From Trichormus sp. NMC-1 (GTDB taxonomy: Bacteria; Cyanobacteriota; Cyanobacteriia; Cyanobacteriales; Nostocaceae), in assembly GCF_001858025.1 (NCBI RefSeq), contig NZ_LZQD01000010.1, forward strand, positions 105,941 to 169,940: 64,000 nt of DNA, read 5' to 3'. A model generated the notes under the pieces. The model was not told where the DNA came from. It saw only the letters and a list, made by a program, of their open reading frames with translations, and searched no databases. A program made the position numbers and the translations under genes. This document shows, in pieces, positions 35,566 to 45,775 of this stretch (position 1 is the stretch's first letter; every line of letters begins with the position of its first letter).

Positions 35566-36741
35566 ATGATATCTAAACAGATTAAATCTTTTTACAGCCT
35601 CAGTTCACTGCTGCCTTTTTCCATCATGGATCGCTATTTGGCTATGCAGTTGCTGCCTCTATTCCTCTTCGGTGTCGGCGCATTTACTTCTGTAGTATTG
35701 GCAATTGATAGCTTATTTGAATTATTGCGAAAAGTGGTGGAATCAGGGCTACCAGTTACTATTGCTCTGAAAGTTTTTTTATTAAAACTGCCTTATGTCA
35801 TGGTTTATTCTTTTCCCATGTCCACCTTACTTGCTACTTTGATGACCTATAGTCGTCTTTCTAGTGAGAGTGAACTAATTGCCCTGCGTGGGTGTGGGGT
35901 AAGTGTCTATCGCATGGTACTAACTGCTGTATTATTAAGCAGTTTAATCACAGGCATAACATATGTTTTTAATGAGCAAATTGCACCAGCGGCAAATTAT
36001 GAAGCCACTCGTACCCTAGAGCAAGCACTGAAATCAGATCAACCTTCATTTAAACAACAAAATATTTACTATCCTGAATATCGGGAAGTTAAAGAAGCAG
36101 ATGGTACTAAAACTAAGGTACTTTCACGCTTGTTTTATGCTGACCAATTTGATGGTAAGCAAATGAAAGGTTTAACAATTATTGACCGTTCTCGAGAAGG
36201 AGTGAATCAAATTTTAGTCTCAGAATCTGCCGAGTGGAATGGCTCAAAACAAGTTTGGGATTTTTACAATGGAACTATTTATTTAGTCGCCCCAGACAGT
36301 TCTTATCGCAACATTTTGCGGTTTCAAAAACAACAATTACAACTACCGCGTACACCTTTGAATCTAGCCGAAAATAGCCGAGATTACGGGGAAATGAATA
36401 TTTCTCAAGCCCTAGAACAACTAGAAGTAGAACGCCTAGCGGGGAATCCCCAAAAAATTAGAAAATTAGAAGTACGGATTCAACAAAAAATTGCCTTTCC
36501 CTTTGTATGTATAATTTTTGGTTTAGTTGGCTCTGCAATGGGAACCATACCTCAACGAACTGGGAAAGGAACTAGTTTTGCGATTAGTGTCATAGTTATT
36601 TTCAGTTATTACTTACTATTATCAATTTCTGGCGCTTTAGCACAGGCGGGTATTCTTTCTCCCTTTATAGGTGCTTGGTTGCCTAACTTTTTTGGTTTGG
36701 GAACAGGTTTATTTCTATTGACGCGAGTCGCGCAAAGATAA
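35566..36741 (+). CDS. LptF/LptG family LPS-export permease
   Basis: A 391-residue YjgP/YjgQ-family membrane protein. Helices lie near 27-47, 68-90 and 110-132, then a periplasmic beta-jellyroll domain (about 140-290) and three C-terminal helices (about 300-385). RYLAMQLLPLFLFGVGAF and FPMSTLLATLMTYSRLSSESELIALRG are family hallmarks. With LptB it would extract LPS from the inner membrane. Only one such permease is seen here; a second copy or homodimer is needed. Confidence 0.9.
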   Translation: MISKQIKSFYSLSSLLPFSIMDRYLAMQLLPLFLFGVGAFTSVVLAIDSLFELLRKVVESGLPVTIALKVFLLKLPYVMVYSFPMSTLLATLMTYSRLSSESELIALRGCGVSVYRMVLTAVLLSSLITGITYVFNEQIAPAANYEATRTLEQALKSDQPSFKQQNIYYPEYREVKEADGTKTKVLSRLFYADQFDGKQMKGLTIIDRSREGVNQILVSESAEWNGSKQVWDFYNGTIYLVAPDSSYRNILRFQKQQLQLPRTPLNLAENSRDYGEMNISQALEQLEVERLAGNPQKIRKLEVRIQQKIAFPFVCIIFGLVGSAMGTIPQRTGKGTSFAISVIVIFSYYLLLSISGALAQAGILSPFIGAWLPNFFGLGTGLFLLTRVAQR

Positions 36742-36859
36742 ATCAGTCCTATTGACGGTGTGAAAGTAAATTTTTGAGTCATAAAACTGTATCGCTAATG
36801 ACTAATAACTAATTAGGGGTTACATTGATATCAATATTCAATAGACATCTGGTGGAAAA

Positions 36860-36887
36860 GTAGAGACGTTCCATGGAACGTCTCTAC
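36860..36887. repeat. 28-bp perfect palindrome, intergenic copy
   Basis: Half site GTAGAGACGTTCCA followed by its exact reverse complement. Identical in all 28 bases to the copy inside mfd at 41711-41738; a diverged relative lies at 3535-3562. Confidence 0.95.
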
Positions 36888-37018
36888 AAGGGTTCTAGGA
36901 AACGCACATTTAATTTTCACTTTTATGTCTAATATATTTATGCTTTTCATGAGCTAGTCTCAGGTTGCATCAACTTGTATCAGTTTGTTATCTAATTCAA
37001 TCACCAATTTATTATCTT

Positions 37019-38044
37019 ATGTCAGATCGTAACTATCCTCCTGCCTACTTACGTTATTTCAAAGCCAGGTTATCAAATTTCTTGCGCCCTAGTTTTTGGG
37101 TAACAGGAGTTTTTTTATTAGTTATAGTACTGGTAATTCGGGAATATTGGCTCAATCCAGAGCTTTTTACTAAACTACAAACTAAAAAAGCTGCTGCTGA
37201 AAAAACTGCTGAAACTTCACTTTCAGAAGAAGATAAAGCTATTGCCGCAGATATTGATAATATGCCGACTTTGTTAAATGATTTTGAACAAGCATCTGTA
37301 TCTGCAAATGTAACTACCTTCCCAAGTAAGATTCAGCCAAATAATAGTGACTCATTTATAGAAGATGTAATTAATCAAAAAAATGCTGCTGATGAAGACA
37401 AATATAAGTCTATCCTGGGGATAGCTAATAGTATTAGTTCACAACCTGAAAAAAATCCTTTTGTGGTGCAGGCAGAAAATTTATTAAAAATTGAAAATAG
37501 TGATTATAAAAGTCGGTTTTTAGATACGAATAATTCGCCGATATCTCCAGAACCAACAGCAATAACAGATGTTTCTAATTTAAACCAGGGATTAACTACT
37601 AATCAGACTACAAATAATCAAAGCACTGTTGTGATTAGTCCTTTAGAAGCAGCAATCAAAAAATGGAGTAATACGCAACTAAATCCTGCTATTAGCAATG
37701 TAGGAGTAAGCCCAATTTCACCTACTAACAGCTTACCTAATCAGGGTTTACCCTCTGGTTCGATTATGGGCTATAATCAATTAAAAGTAACTAACTCACC
37801 ACAAAATTCTTACGGTAATTTGAATAGCATTCAGACAACGCCTAATATAGGAATATCAACAACAGGAACATCTGCTTTACCTAATAATACTTATCCTGTT
37901 CAAGTTCCCAGTCAAGGTATTGTCAACTCGACGGCTCCAGTCGGATATGGAATTAATGCTAATAATAGTTTACAACAGCCAAGTCAATTACCTCAATCTA
38001 ATTTACCACCTAATTTAAATTATCCTGGGCAGGTGCAACAGTAA
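37019..38044 (+). CDS. Single-pass membrane protein with Asn/Gln/Pro-rich tail, unknown function
   Basis: A 341-residue protein. A basic N-terminus (about 1-22) is followed by one membrane helix (about 24-43, FWVTGVFLLVIVLVI). The remaining about 295 residues are hydrophilic and low-complexity, with an Asn/Gln/Ser/Pro-rich second half that is probably disordered and periplasmic. I chose the ATG at 37019 (MSDRNYPPAYLRY) over an upstream TTG that would add 18 residues. No known family. It follows the Lpt permease by 280 bases. Confidence 0.75.
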   Translation: MSDRNYPPAYLRYFKARLSNFLRPSFWVTGVFLLVIVLVIREYWLNPELFTKLQTKKAAAEKTAETSLSEEDKAIAADIDNMPTLLNDFEQASVSANVTTFPSKIQPNNSDSFIEDVINQKNAADEDKYKSILGIANSISSQPEKNPFVVQAENLLKIENSDYKSRFLDTNNSPISPEPTAITDVSNLNQGLTTNQTTNNQSTVVISPLEAAIKKWSNTQLNPAISNVGVSPISPTNSLPNQGLPSGSIMGYNQLKVTNSPQNSYGNLNSIQTTPNIGISTTGTSALPNNTYPVQVPSQGIVNSTAPVGYGINANNSLQQPSQLPQSNLPPNLNYPGQVQQ

Positions 38045-38288
38045 GAATATGCTCTGTATCAGTAGTTATTAAAAGAATATCTCCATAGCAAAATTCTATA
38101 TTCTCGTTAAAAAAATCTTCACAAGCAGCGAGAATTGTGGCACATATACTATCCACTGCTGTTTTATGTAGTAGGTAATAACCATCAGAATTTTTATTTT
38201 TTCCACAGGCTATTATGTATTTTTGAACATGATCAAAAATATTTTTCCTAATCAGTGGTATAGCATTAATTTTTATATTTAATGAATA
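38010..38288 (-). pseudogene. Truncated gene remnant, family not recognised
   Basis: A 92-codon open minus-strand stretch with protein-like composition (IRKNIFDHVQKYIIACGKN, AVDSICATILAACEDFF, YGDILLITTDTEHIL). It has no start codon near its 5' end: an in-frame TAG at 38289-38291 is followed by no ATG, and the only later GTG would leave about 50 codons. It overlaps the last 35 bases of the convergent plus-strand gene. Probably the 3' end of a decayed gene. Confidence 0.45.
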
Positions 38289-38332
38289 CTAGTTTGATAA
38301 ATAATTATATTTTACACTAGAAAAGATGATCC

Positions 38333-38896
38333 TTAAAATATCTCACTTACATTAATACTCACATCAGGAAAAGCTAAAATTGATAAACTTTGATTTTTCA
38401 CTAACTTCTGTACATCCTGATAAACTCCCTGAATAGGATTTCGATATACTTCTATAATTTCCTGATTAACATCTACTAACCAAACTTCAGGAATATTGGC
38501 TTCTGCATACAAAGGAATTTTTATTTCCCGATCATATTTTAGCGTTGTATCGGCAACTTCTATTAACAAAAATATATCTTCTGGTTGGGGGTGTGAATTT
38601 CTATAAAAATCTGGACGCGGTTTTAATAATGCTATATCTGGTTGCGGTTCAGAAGTTTCATCTAAAACTACTGGATTTTGAGGTGCAAGAATAATCCGTT
38701 TTCCTAAAAGCTGAATTAGGAGATTAACTAATCTATTGACACAACCTGCGTGTCTTCTTCCAATAGGTGACATATCAATCATTTCTCCCCGAATTAATTC
38801 TACTCGGTCATTTTCTGACAAAATCCCAGATTCACCCATTTGGTGAAATTGCTTAACTGTAAATTGGTGTCTGAGTAATTGTAAAACCATTGTCAC
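38333..38896 (-). CDS. Uma2 family (DUF820) endonuclease-like protein
   Basis: A 187-residue Uma2 protein: QFHQMGESGILSENDRVELI near the N-terminus, the conserved EPQPDIALLKPR and FLLIEVADTTLKYDREIK nuclease-fold core, then PEVWLVDV. It belongs to a different subgroup from the Uma2 at 29845. Role unknown; cyanobacterial genomes carry many copies. Confidence 0.9.
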   Translation of the reverse strand: MTMVLQLLRHQFTVKQFHQMGESGILSENDRVELIRGEMIDMSPIGRRHAGCVNRLVNLLIQLLGKRIILAPQNPVVLDETSEPQPDIALLKPRPDFYRNSHPQPEDIFLLIEVADTTLKYDREIKIPLYAEANIPEVWLVDVNQEIIEVYRNPIQGVYQDVQKLVKNQSLSILAFPDVSINVSEIF

Positions 38897-38927
38897 CTCT
38901 ATTTGAATTTTAATTGTTTATTTCACA

Positions 38928-39004
38928 GTAGGTTGGGTTAAGCGATAGCGCAACCCAACAACAGTATTAATAATGTTGGGTTTCCTTGCGTCAACCCAAC
39001 CTAC
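38928..39004. repeat. 77-bp inverted-repeat element (MITE-like)
   Basis: Ends GTAGGTTGGGTT and AACCCAACCTAC are perfect inverted repeats. A second inner pair, CAACCCAAC and GTTGGGTTT, flanks an AT-rich centre. It lies between two minus-strand genes and begins directly after mfd's stop. It resembles the GTTGGGTT-type dispersed repeats of filamentous cyanobacteria. Confidence 0.8.
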
Positions 39005-39008
39005 GAAA

Positions 39009-42000
39009 TTAAACCAAAGCAGCTTCAGAAATTGCACCTTGCATTTTCCCGAAAGCCTCTATTAAAGTCTGCAATTGTTGTTCCGCTTTAAACACACCTA
39101 AACCTCTTGCTGTCACCTTTCCAGGAGAATAAACAAAACGAGAACGCATACTTTCTTTTAAATTCTCAGCTAACAAATTCCAAGCTGGTTCTTCCATGGG
39201 AGTTTCTAAAACAATGTGCTGTTTATTCTCTGGTTTAATGCGGCTAAATCCCAGATTTTTGGCTAATTGTTTTAATTCCATTACTCGCAATAATTGATTT
39301 GCCGGCACAGGTATAGTGCCATATCTATCAGTCCATTCAGCAGCAATTAATTTTAATTCATATTTGGATTTTGCAGTGGCTACAGCGCGATAAGCACTCA
39401 TCTTTTGATCAAGATCAGTAATGTAGGTTGAAGGAATAAATGCGGTGAGATTAAGGTCAATTTGTGTATCTTCAACTTTGGGTATTTCTTGACCTCTAAT
39501 TTCTCGAATTGCTTCTTCTAACATTTCCATGTACAAATCAAAGCCAATTGCGTCCATTTGACCAGATTGTTCTGCACCTAGCAAATTACCCACACCGCGA
39601 ATTTCCATATCTCGCATTGCTAATTGATATCCAGAACCGAGTTGAGTAAATTCTTGAATTGCTCTTAATCTTTGTCTGGCTGCATCGGATAATTCTCGTT
39701 GTTTGGGGTAAAATAACCATGCGTGAGCTTGAATTCCCGCACGTCCTACCCGTCCCCGTAATTGATATAATTGAGATAAACCAAAACGGTGAGCATCTTC
39801 AATTAAGATGGTATTAACTCGCGGAATATCTAAACCAGATTCGATAATTGTTGTACAAACAAGAATGTCAGCGTCATTATTACCGAAAGTCAGCATGGTT
39901 GATTCTAACTCGCTTTCGTCCATTTGACCATGTGCGATCGCAAATCTTCCTCCTGGTACCATTTCCCGCAAATTTGCAGTGGTTTCTTCAATTCCATCTA
40001 CTCGCGGTACTACATAAAAAACCTGTCCACCCCGATCTAATTCTTGACGAATTGCACTTCTGACAATTTCTGGGTTTAAAGGTGCGAGATGAGTTTGAAT
40101 TGGTCTTCTGGTGGGAGGTGGAGTTGTAATTAAACTCATTTCCCGAATTCCCGATAAAGACATATATAAAGTTCTGGGAATAGGAGTTGCAGAAAGAGTT
40201 AAAACATCAACTTGCGTTTTTAGGCTTTTGATTTTCTCCTTTTGATTAACTCCAAATCTTTGTTCTTCGTCAATTACTAAAAGTCCTAAATCTTTAAATT
40301 GCACACCTTTACCTAATAACTGATGTGTTCCCACAACTATATCTAATTCTCCAGTTGCGAGCCGCTTTTGAATATTGCGTTTTTCTTCTGGACTGCGAAA
40401 CCGATTCAGTAAACCGATATTAATAGGATAAGGTGAAAAACGTTCTTTAATTGTGTGATAATGTTGTTGAGTTAAAATTGTCGTTGGGGCTAAAAGTGCA
40501 ACTTGCTTTCCTGCGGTGACAGCTTTGAAAATAGCCCGAATTGCTACTTCCGTTTTCCCAAACCCGACATCACCACATACTAACCGATCCATCGGTCTTT
40601 CGCTTTCCATATCCCGTTTGACATCTTGTACCGCTTTTAGCTGATCTGTGGTAGGTTGATAGGGGAAAGAATCTTCCATTTCTTCTTGCCAAGGCATATC
40701 TGCGGGATAGGAAAAACCTTGTTGTTGCGATCGCGCTGCATACAACTTTAACAAATCTACTGCTAGTTTTTTAATCGCTTTGCGGACTTTGTTCTTCGTA
40801 TTATCCCAAGCTTTGCCGGTCATTTTATGTAATTCCGGGGCTTTATCTCCACTGACGCGAAAACGAGACAAAGAACCAACTTGGTCAGCAGCAACTCTTA
40901 ACAAACCATCGGCATATTGAACAACTAAATAATCACGGGTTTCATCATTAATTGTCAAACTTTCTAACTTGACAAATTTACCGATTCCATGACTGCGATG
41001 TACAACAAAATCCCCAGGACGTAATTTGTTGGGATCAACTTGTTTAGATGCAGCTTGACGACGTTTACGGACATAGCCAAAATTAGCTAAAGAATGTTGT
41101 CCATAAAACTCTCTATCTGTGACAATAACCAACCGGAAAGAAGGTAAAATAAAACCTTCTAATTCTGCCAAACCGGAATATTTAAGCGCGGTAGGCGTAT
41201 GATTAATTTGTAGTTTATCAATGGCTTGATAATCGCGGGGATTGGGGATAAACTGGGCGGGACAATCGTGTTCTTGGAGAAGAGAAACCGAACGGGAAGG
41301 TTGAGCAGAAAGTAACCAAATCGAAAAATTGCGATCGCGCTCTTGTCTAATTGTCTCAGCTAACTTGGCAAATTGGTGAGGTGTCACAGGTAAAGGTCTA
41401 CTCGCTAAATTGAGACCACCATTTTCTTCAGCCAATTCCGATAAATATAACTTGTTAAAATTGCCAGCTTCAGCTATGCACTCATCAAACGAACAATGAA
41501 TTTTAGGTAGTTGGTCATTTTCCCCGTTCCCGGTTAAGAGTTCCCATTGTTCCTGTGCATTCTCCACCCAGCGATCGCTATGAGCATAACATTGTTCAGG
41601 CTCATCAATAGCCAGGAGAGTATTTTCTGGTAAATAATCCAGCAGAGAAGCAGGTTTTGCAAAAGCCAACCCCAAAAACCGCCGACTACCTTCTAATGTT
41701 CCTAACTCTTGTAGAGACGTTCCATGGAACGTCTCTACATTTGGTAAATCTTTAAGTGCGTCTAAAATAATCGGTGCAAAGCTAATAGGAGTAAGAGTTA
41801 TTTCGTTAATTTTATCCAGTGCAGAACGCTGAGTAGTGGGGTCAAATTCCCGAATTTGTTCAATATCATCTCCAAACCAATCCAAACGCACAGGCAACTC
41901 AGAGGACACCGGAAACACATCGACAATATCCCCGCGTCTACTCCATTGTCCTTCCGTTTCCACCAGCGGAACTCGTTCATACCCCAGCATGGTGATTTTT

Positions 42001-42485
42001 TTGCTAAAAGCATCTAAATCAAATTCCAGCCCCTTTTTCAAAGTTAGACAGAAAGATTTAAACGCTGCTGGCGGTGGTAAATGTGGCTGTAAAGCGCCCA
42101 CAGTCGCAATAATGGCCATTTTTGGACTTTGCTGAGTTTTGGCGCTCCTACTGACCAAATCAGCCAAAACCTGCATTTGACCCCAACTTAGCTCATTTTC
42201 TGGGTCAAAAGGTTCATAAGGGGAAGCTTCAGATGTAGGGTAAAAGTGGACAGTTTTCCATCCCATTGCTTCCATTTGAGCGAAAACCCGGCCAGCTTCC
42301 TCTAGAGTGGCACACACCACACACAAATCCTTGTCTTCATGGGTTGCTAAAGCTGAAGCTACCAATCCCTTCGGTAGACGTGAAATGCCATTTAACCGCA
42401 ATTCTTGTTGTTTGTTGAGTTTGGTAATTAGTTCTGCGGTGAGAGGCGATCGCGCCAAAGCACGCACAATAGAAGAAAAAGCCAT
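39009..42485 (-). CDS. mfd: Transcription-repair coupling factor Mfd
   Basis: An 1158-residue DNA translocase that removes stalled RNA polymerase and recruits UvrA. UvrB-like N-terminal region (about 1-340), CarD/RID polymerase-interaction domain (about 485-560, [17 protein letters not shown]), RecG-like motor with GDVGFGKTE Walker A and VIDEEQ Walker B, and C-terminal TRCF domain. Residues 250-258 (VETFHGTSL) are encoded by a dispersed 28-bp palindrome inserted in frame. Because the frame is kept and the motor motifs are intact, the protein is probably functional. Confidence 0.96.
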   Translation of the reverse strand: MAFSSIVRALARSPLTAELITKLNKQQELRLNGISRLPKGLVASALATHEDKDLCVVCATLEEAGRVFAQMEAMGWKTVHFYPTSEASPYEPFDPENELSWGQMQVLADLVSRSAKTQQSPKMAIIATVGALQPHLPPPAAFKSFCLTLKKGLEFDLDAFSKKITMLGYERVPLVETEGQWSRRGDIVDVFPVSSELPVRLDWFGDDIEQIREFDPTTQRSALDKINEITLTPISFAPIILDALKDLPNVETFHGTSLQELGTLEGSRRFLGLAFAKPASLLDYLPENTLLAIDEPEQCYAHSDRWVENAQEQWELLTGNGENDQLPKIHCSFDECIAEAGNFNKLYLSELAEENGGLNLASRPLPVTPHQFAKLAETIRQERDRNFSIWLLSAQPSRSVSLLQEHDCPAQFIPNPRDYQAIDKLQINHTPTALKYSGLAELEGFILPSFRLVIVTDREFYGQHSLANFGYVRKRRQAASKQVDPNKLRPGDFVVHRSHGIGKFVKLESLTINDETRDYLVVQYADGLLRVAADQVGSLSRFRVSGDKAPELHKMTGKAWDNTKNKVRKAIKKLAVDLLKLYAARSQQQGFSYPADMPWQEEMEDSFPYQPTTDQLKAVQDVKRDMESERPMDRLVCGDVGFGKTEVAIRAIFKAVTAGKQVALLAPTTILTQQHYHTIKERFSPYPINIGLLNRFRSPEEKRNIQKRLATGELDIVVGTHQLLGKGVQFKDLGLLVIDEEQRFGVNQKEKIKSLKTQVDVLTLSATPIPRTLYMSLSGIREMSLITTPPPTRRPIQTHLAPLNPEIVRSAIRQELDRGGQVFYVVPRVDGIEETTANLREMVPGGRFAIAHGQMDESELESTMLTFGNNDADILVCTTIIESGLDIPRVNTILIEDAHRFGLSQLYQLRGRVGRAGIQAHAWLFYPKQRELSDAARQRLRAIQEFTQLGSGYQLAMRDMEIRGVGNLLGAEQSGQMDAIGFDLYMEMLEEAIREIRGQEIPKVEDTQIDLNLTAFIPSTYITDLDQKMSAYRAVATAKSKYELKLIAAEWTDRYGTIPVPANQLLRVMELKQLAKNLGFSRIKPENKQHIVLETPMEEPAWNLLAENLKESMRSRFVYSPGKVTARGLGVFKAEQQLQTLIEAFGKMQGAISEAALV
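41711..41738. repeat. 28-bp palindrome inserted in frame within mfd
   Basis: Identical to the intergenic palindrome at 36860-36887. On the minus strand it contributes codons 250-258 of mfd without a stop or frameshift. The insertion lies in the N-terminal UvrB-like part, away from motor motifs. Confidence 0.95.
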
Positions 42486-42512
42486 AAATTATCAGCTTAG
42501 TTGGAACGTCGT

Positions 42513-42618
42513 TATATCAATTCACTGGGAGCAAAGCTACAAATGAATCTCCGCGTCCCCGTGTCCCCGTGTCCCCGCGTCTGTCCATTTGTATCAACCT
42601 TAAAGTAAAACGGTATTA
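42513..42618 (+). repeat. MITE-like dispersed element, copy B
   Basis: Same order as copy A: TATATCAATTCACT, AAAGCTACAAATGAATCT, an expanded centre of three 8-bp CCCCGTGT-type units, GTCCATTTGTATC, CTTAAAGTAAAACGGTATTA. Imperfect terminal inverted repeats. The rest of the 42486-42804 gap contains no gene. Confidence 0.75.
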
Positions 42619-42804
42619 GGGGATGAAAAAATCTATAAGAAGTTTATGTTAACTATTCTAAAAGGGTTAACAGCCGCTTTGCGAATAAAAGGGCATAATC
42701 ATAACTACTACTTTATGTATACTCAAAGCATTTATAGAAACGTCTTTAATACTAGATACTAGGGTTTGAGCTACCTTCGCTCTTTTTAGCGGCAATTATC
42801 AACA

Positions 42805-44115
42805 ATGTCTTCCATCACTTTTGAAATTTTAATCATTTTAGTGCTAATTATTGCCAACGGCTTATTTTCTATGTCGGAGATGGCCGTAGTCTCAGCCCGA
42901 AAAGTTAGACTACAACAGTTGGCTAATCAAGGAGATATCAACGCCAGGGCTGCACTACAACTAGCAGAATCTCCCAATCATTTCTTGTCTATCGTCCAGG
43001 TGGGGATTACACTGATCAATATTCTTAATGGTGTCTTCGGCGGTGCTACCATTGCCAAAAGACTAGAAGAGTATGTGAAGCTAGTCCCAGTTTTAGCAAA
43101 TTATAGTGGTGCGATCGCATTTGGTGTAGTCGTCTTACTGATTACATATTTTTCCCTCATAGTTGGTGAACTCGTACCCAAACGGCTGGCATTAAACAAC
43201 CCAGAAAAAATTGCCGCCCTTGTCGCCGTCCCCATGCGAGCTTTAGCAAGTATAACTTCGCCCATAGTATATCTTTTGAGTGCATCTACAGATTTGGTGC
43301 TGCGAATATTGGGAATTACACCCTCTACTGAACCTCAAGTCACTGAAGAAGAAATCAAAATTTTAATAGAACAAGGGACAGAAGCGGGAACCTTTGAGGA
43401 AGCCGAACAGGATATGGTAGAACGAGTTTTTCGTTTAGGTGATCGTCCTGTCAGTTACTTAATGACACCACGTCCTGATATAGTCTGGCTAGACTTAGAA
43501 GATCCCCCAGAAGAAAACCGCCAGAAAATGGTGGAGAGTGCCTATTCCCGCTATCCAGTTTGTCAAGAAGGACTTGATAATGTCCTGGGTGTAATTCCCG
43601 TCACCGACTTATTAGCCCGCAGTTTTCGGGGTGAACCTTTAGACTTAACAGTAGGATTACGTCAGCCTGTATTTGTACCGGAAAGCACCCGTGGTTTAAA
43701 AGTTTTGGAGTTATTCAAACAAACTATTACTCACATGGCGCTAGTAGTCGATGAATATGGCGTAATTCAAGGCTTAGTCACTCTCAATGACATCATGAGT
43801 GAAATCGTCGGTGATGTACCCGCAGAACCAGGACAGGATCAACCAGAAGCTGTACAAAGAGAAGATGGTTCCTGGCTTGTAGATGGGATGTTGCCTATAG
43901 AAGAGTTTTTGGAACTTTTCGATCTCGACGAATTGGAACCCGACGAAAGAGGTAGTTATCAAACATTAGGTGGACTTGTGATCACCCATTTAGGACGTAT
44001 CCCCGCAGCAGCAGACCATTTTGAATGGGTAGGTATGCGTTTTGAAGTCATGGACATGGATGGAAATCGTGTTGATAAAGTACTAGTCGTGCCAAAGGGA
44101 AATCATCATGGGTAA
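42805..44115 (+). CDS. CNNM/CorC-HlyC family membrane protein
   Basis: A 436-residue hemolysin-family protein. The N-terminal DUF21/CNNM membrane domain (about 1-190, four helices) carries NGLFSMSEMAVVSARK. Two CBS motifs follow (about 205-330, VSYLMTPRPDIVWLD and HMALVVDEYGVIQG), then the C-terminal CorC/HlyC domain (about 345-430). Relatives move or sense Mg or Co ions; the specific ion is not evident. The classical name hemolysin is historical. Confidence 0.92.
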   Translation: MSSITFEILIILVLIIANGLFSMSEMAVVSARKVRLQQLANQGDINARAALQLAESPNHFLSIVQVGITLINILNGVFGGATIAKRLEEYVKLVPVLANYSGAIAFGVVVLLITYFSLIVGELVPKRLALNNPEKIAALVAVPMRALASITSPIVYLLSASTDLVLRILGITPSTEPQVTEEEIKILIEQGTEAGTFEEAEQDMVERVFRLGDRPVSYLMTPRPDIVWLDLEDPPEENRQKMVESAYSRYPVCQEGLDNVLGVIPVTDLLARSFRGEPLDLTVGLRQPVFVPESTRGLKVLELFKQTITHMALVVDEYGVIQGLVTLNDIMSEIVGDVPAEPGQDQPEAVQREDGSWLVDGMLPIEEFLELFDLDELEPDERGSYQTLGGLVITHLGRIPAAADHFEWVGMRFEVMDMDGNRVDKVLVVPKGNHHG

Positions 44116-44220
44116 TTAGTGATAGGTGATAGGTGATTGGTAATTGGTGATAAATTAGCAATTATCTATTCACCTTGCTTTATTATTTATGTAGATGAAT
44201 TTAATTACTCATAATGAAAT

Positions 44221-44328
44221 ATGGATGACTCTACCAAACAAATTATCAAGGAAAATCTAAAAAATTTTATTGAATTAGGACAAGAAAATTTTGCAGAAGA
44301 ATTTCATGATATTTTTTATCCAAATTAG
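44221..44328 (+). CDS. Possible 35-residue small protein beside the methyltransferase
   Basis: ATG at 44221 opens 35 codons (STKQIIKENLKNFIELGQENF, acidic and helical) ending at a stop that directly abuts the convergent methyltransferase stop. It is too short to be a restriction enzyme but could be a remnant of one, or a small regulator. No ribosome-binding site is evident. Coding status uncertain. Confidence 0.25.
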   Translation: MDDSTKQIIKENLKNFIELGQENFAEEFHDIFYPN

Positions 44329-45696
44329 TTAGATATCAAGAATTTTCAATAATTCTTTAGCTACATACTCAACCACAGGTACAGGAACAGCATTACCAAA
44401 CTGTTTCTTAGCTACTTCATCTTTTTTATGGTATTCAAAATCTCTAGGAAAACCTTGTAATTTACAAGCGTGTTTTGCTGTAATTGGTATATATTTCTGC
44501 GGTTGATAAATTTTTTCTAAGAAAAGATTTTTATATTCCTGTGGATTATTAGCATGAATAGATACTGTTGCGATATAGTCTTTAGCACCAGTAGCAGTTA
44601 AAGTCGGGAAAATATCAGCAGTAGGTAAAATAATTCTATAAATATTATTAATACCTGTCATATTTTTAGAATTCACAAATTCAAACTTGTGATCACCGAT
44701 TAACCGCAATATTCCTTTTTCAACCAATGAATTCAATTCATTTATTTGTATATCATTGATTATTTCTCGAAAATTGTCAAAAGATAAAGGATTACCATCT
44801 TTATTTCCATATTTTTTGCTTCTTCTATATTTCAAAAGAGTCAAACAAATTAGTTTCTCTCTATTAGTAGTGTCGATAATATCCCAAGAGTGAATTGTTG
44901 TATGCCCATTTCTTAAATCAGAAAAAATGAAAAAATCATTTAACTCATCATCTTTCTGAAATCGAGTTCTTGATGGTGGAATCATACCTTTAAATAAAGT
45001 ATCTGCATCTAATTTAACTTTCTCAATAACTTTGACATTTTTAAAATCATCTAAGATATCTAAAACTTTTGGGTGAATATTCAAAGGATTAGGGAATTTA
45101 TACTCTTGAGATCTTTCTATATCCCGTCTAGTCCCAACAATAAAAACTCTCTCTCTATTTTGAGGTAAACCAAAATCGTAAGCATTAATAACTTTCCATT
45201 TAACGCAATATCCTATATTTGTCAATTCATTGAGAATTAGTTCCAAATTATCTCGGTTTTTAGGACTTGCTAATCCACTAACATTTTCAAATATAAAACC
45301 TTTGGGTTGATTTTTATTCACCAGTCGAATTACATCAAACCATAATTTTCCTCTCGGATCTTCAAATCCCCGTAAACAACCCGCAACAGACCAAGGTTGA
45401 CAGGGAACACCACCAACAATTATGTCAATATTCGGCGGAAGTTCACTAATTTGTGTAATATCTCCTAACTCAATTTCATTTTTATTGAAGTAACTGATAA
45501 AATTTTGCTGATAAACTTTAATAGCTTGTTTATCTATTTCAGAATAGCCTAAACATTGACCACCTAGTTTATCTAAAGCGATTCTAAATCCACCAATACC
45601 AGCAAAGAGATCGATAAAGGTGAATTGTTTTTGGTTAGTGACAAACTGTAGAGGTAATTCTATTTGTTTTGGTATTTGCAAAAATATAGATTTCAT
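44329..45696 (-). CDS. DNA (cytosine-5-)-methyltransferase, solitary
   Basis: A 455-residue C5-methyltransferase. Motif I is FIDLFAGIGGFR (28-38), motif IV GGVPCQPWS with nucleophile Cys99, motif VI FENVSGL, motif VIII near QNRERVFIVGT, and motifs IX/X near the C-terminus (KLQGFPRDFEY, FGNAVPV). The target-recognition region is long (about 215-375) and unlike anything I recognise, so the target sequence cannot be given. No restriction endonuclease is adjacent. It could be an orphan regulatory or epigenetic methylase, or the survivor of a lost restriction system. Confidence 0.92.
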   Translation of the reverse strand: MKSIFLQIPKQIELPLQFVTNQKQFTFIDLFAGIGGFRIALDKLGGQCLGYSEIDKQAIKVYQQNFISYFNKNEIELGDITQISELPPNIDIIVGGVPCQPWSVAGCLRGFEDPRGKLWFDVIRLVNKNQPKGFIFENVSGLASPKNRDNLELILNELTNIGYCVKWKVINAYDFGLPQNRERVFIVGTRRDIERSQEYKFPNPLNIHPKVLDILDDFKNVKVIEKVKLDADTLFKGMIPPSRTRFQKDDELNDFFIFSDLRNGHTTIHSWDIIDTTNREKLICLTLLKYRRSKKYGNKDGNPLSFDNFREIINDIQINELNSLVEKGILRLIGDHKFEFVNSKNMTGINNIYRIILPTADIFPTLTATGAKDYIATVSIHANNPQEYKNLFLEKIYQPQKYIPITAKHACKLQGFPRDFEYHKKDEVAKKQFGNAVPVPVVEYVAKELLKILDI

Positions 45697-45775
45697 GTGT
45701 GTTAGCTAATTTTATCAACTAACTATTGATATATGAAAATCTAGTATATCATCAAATATACGAAGTTTCTAGTCC

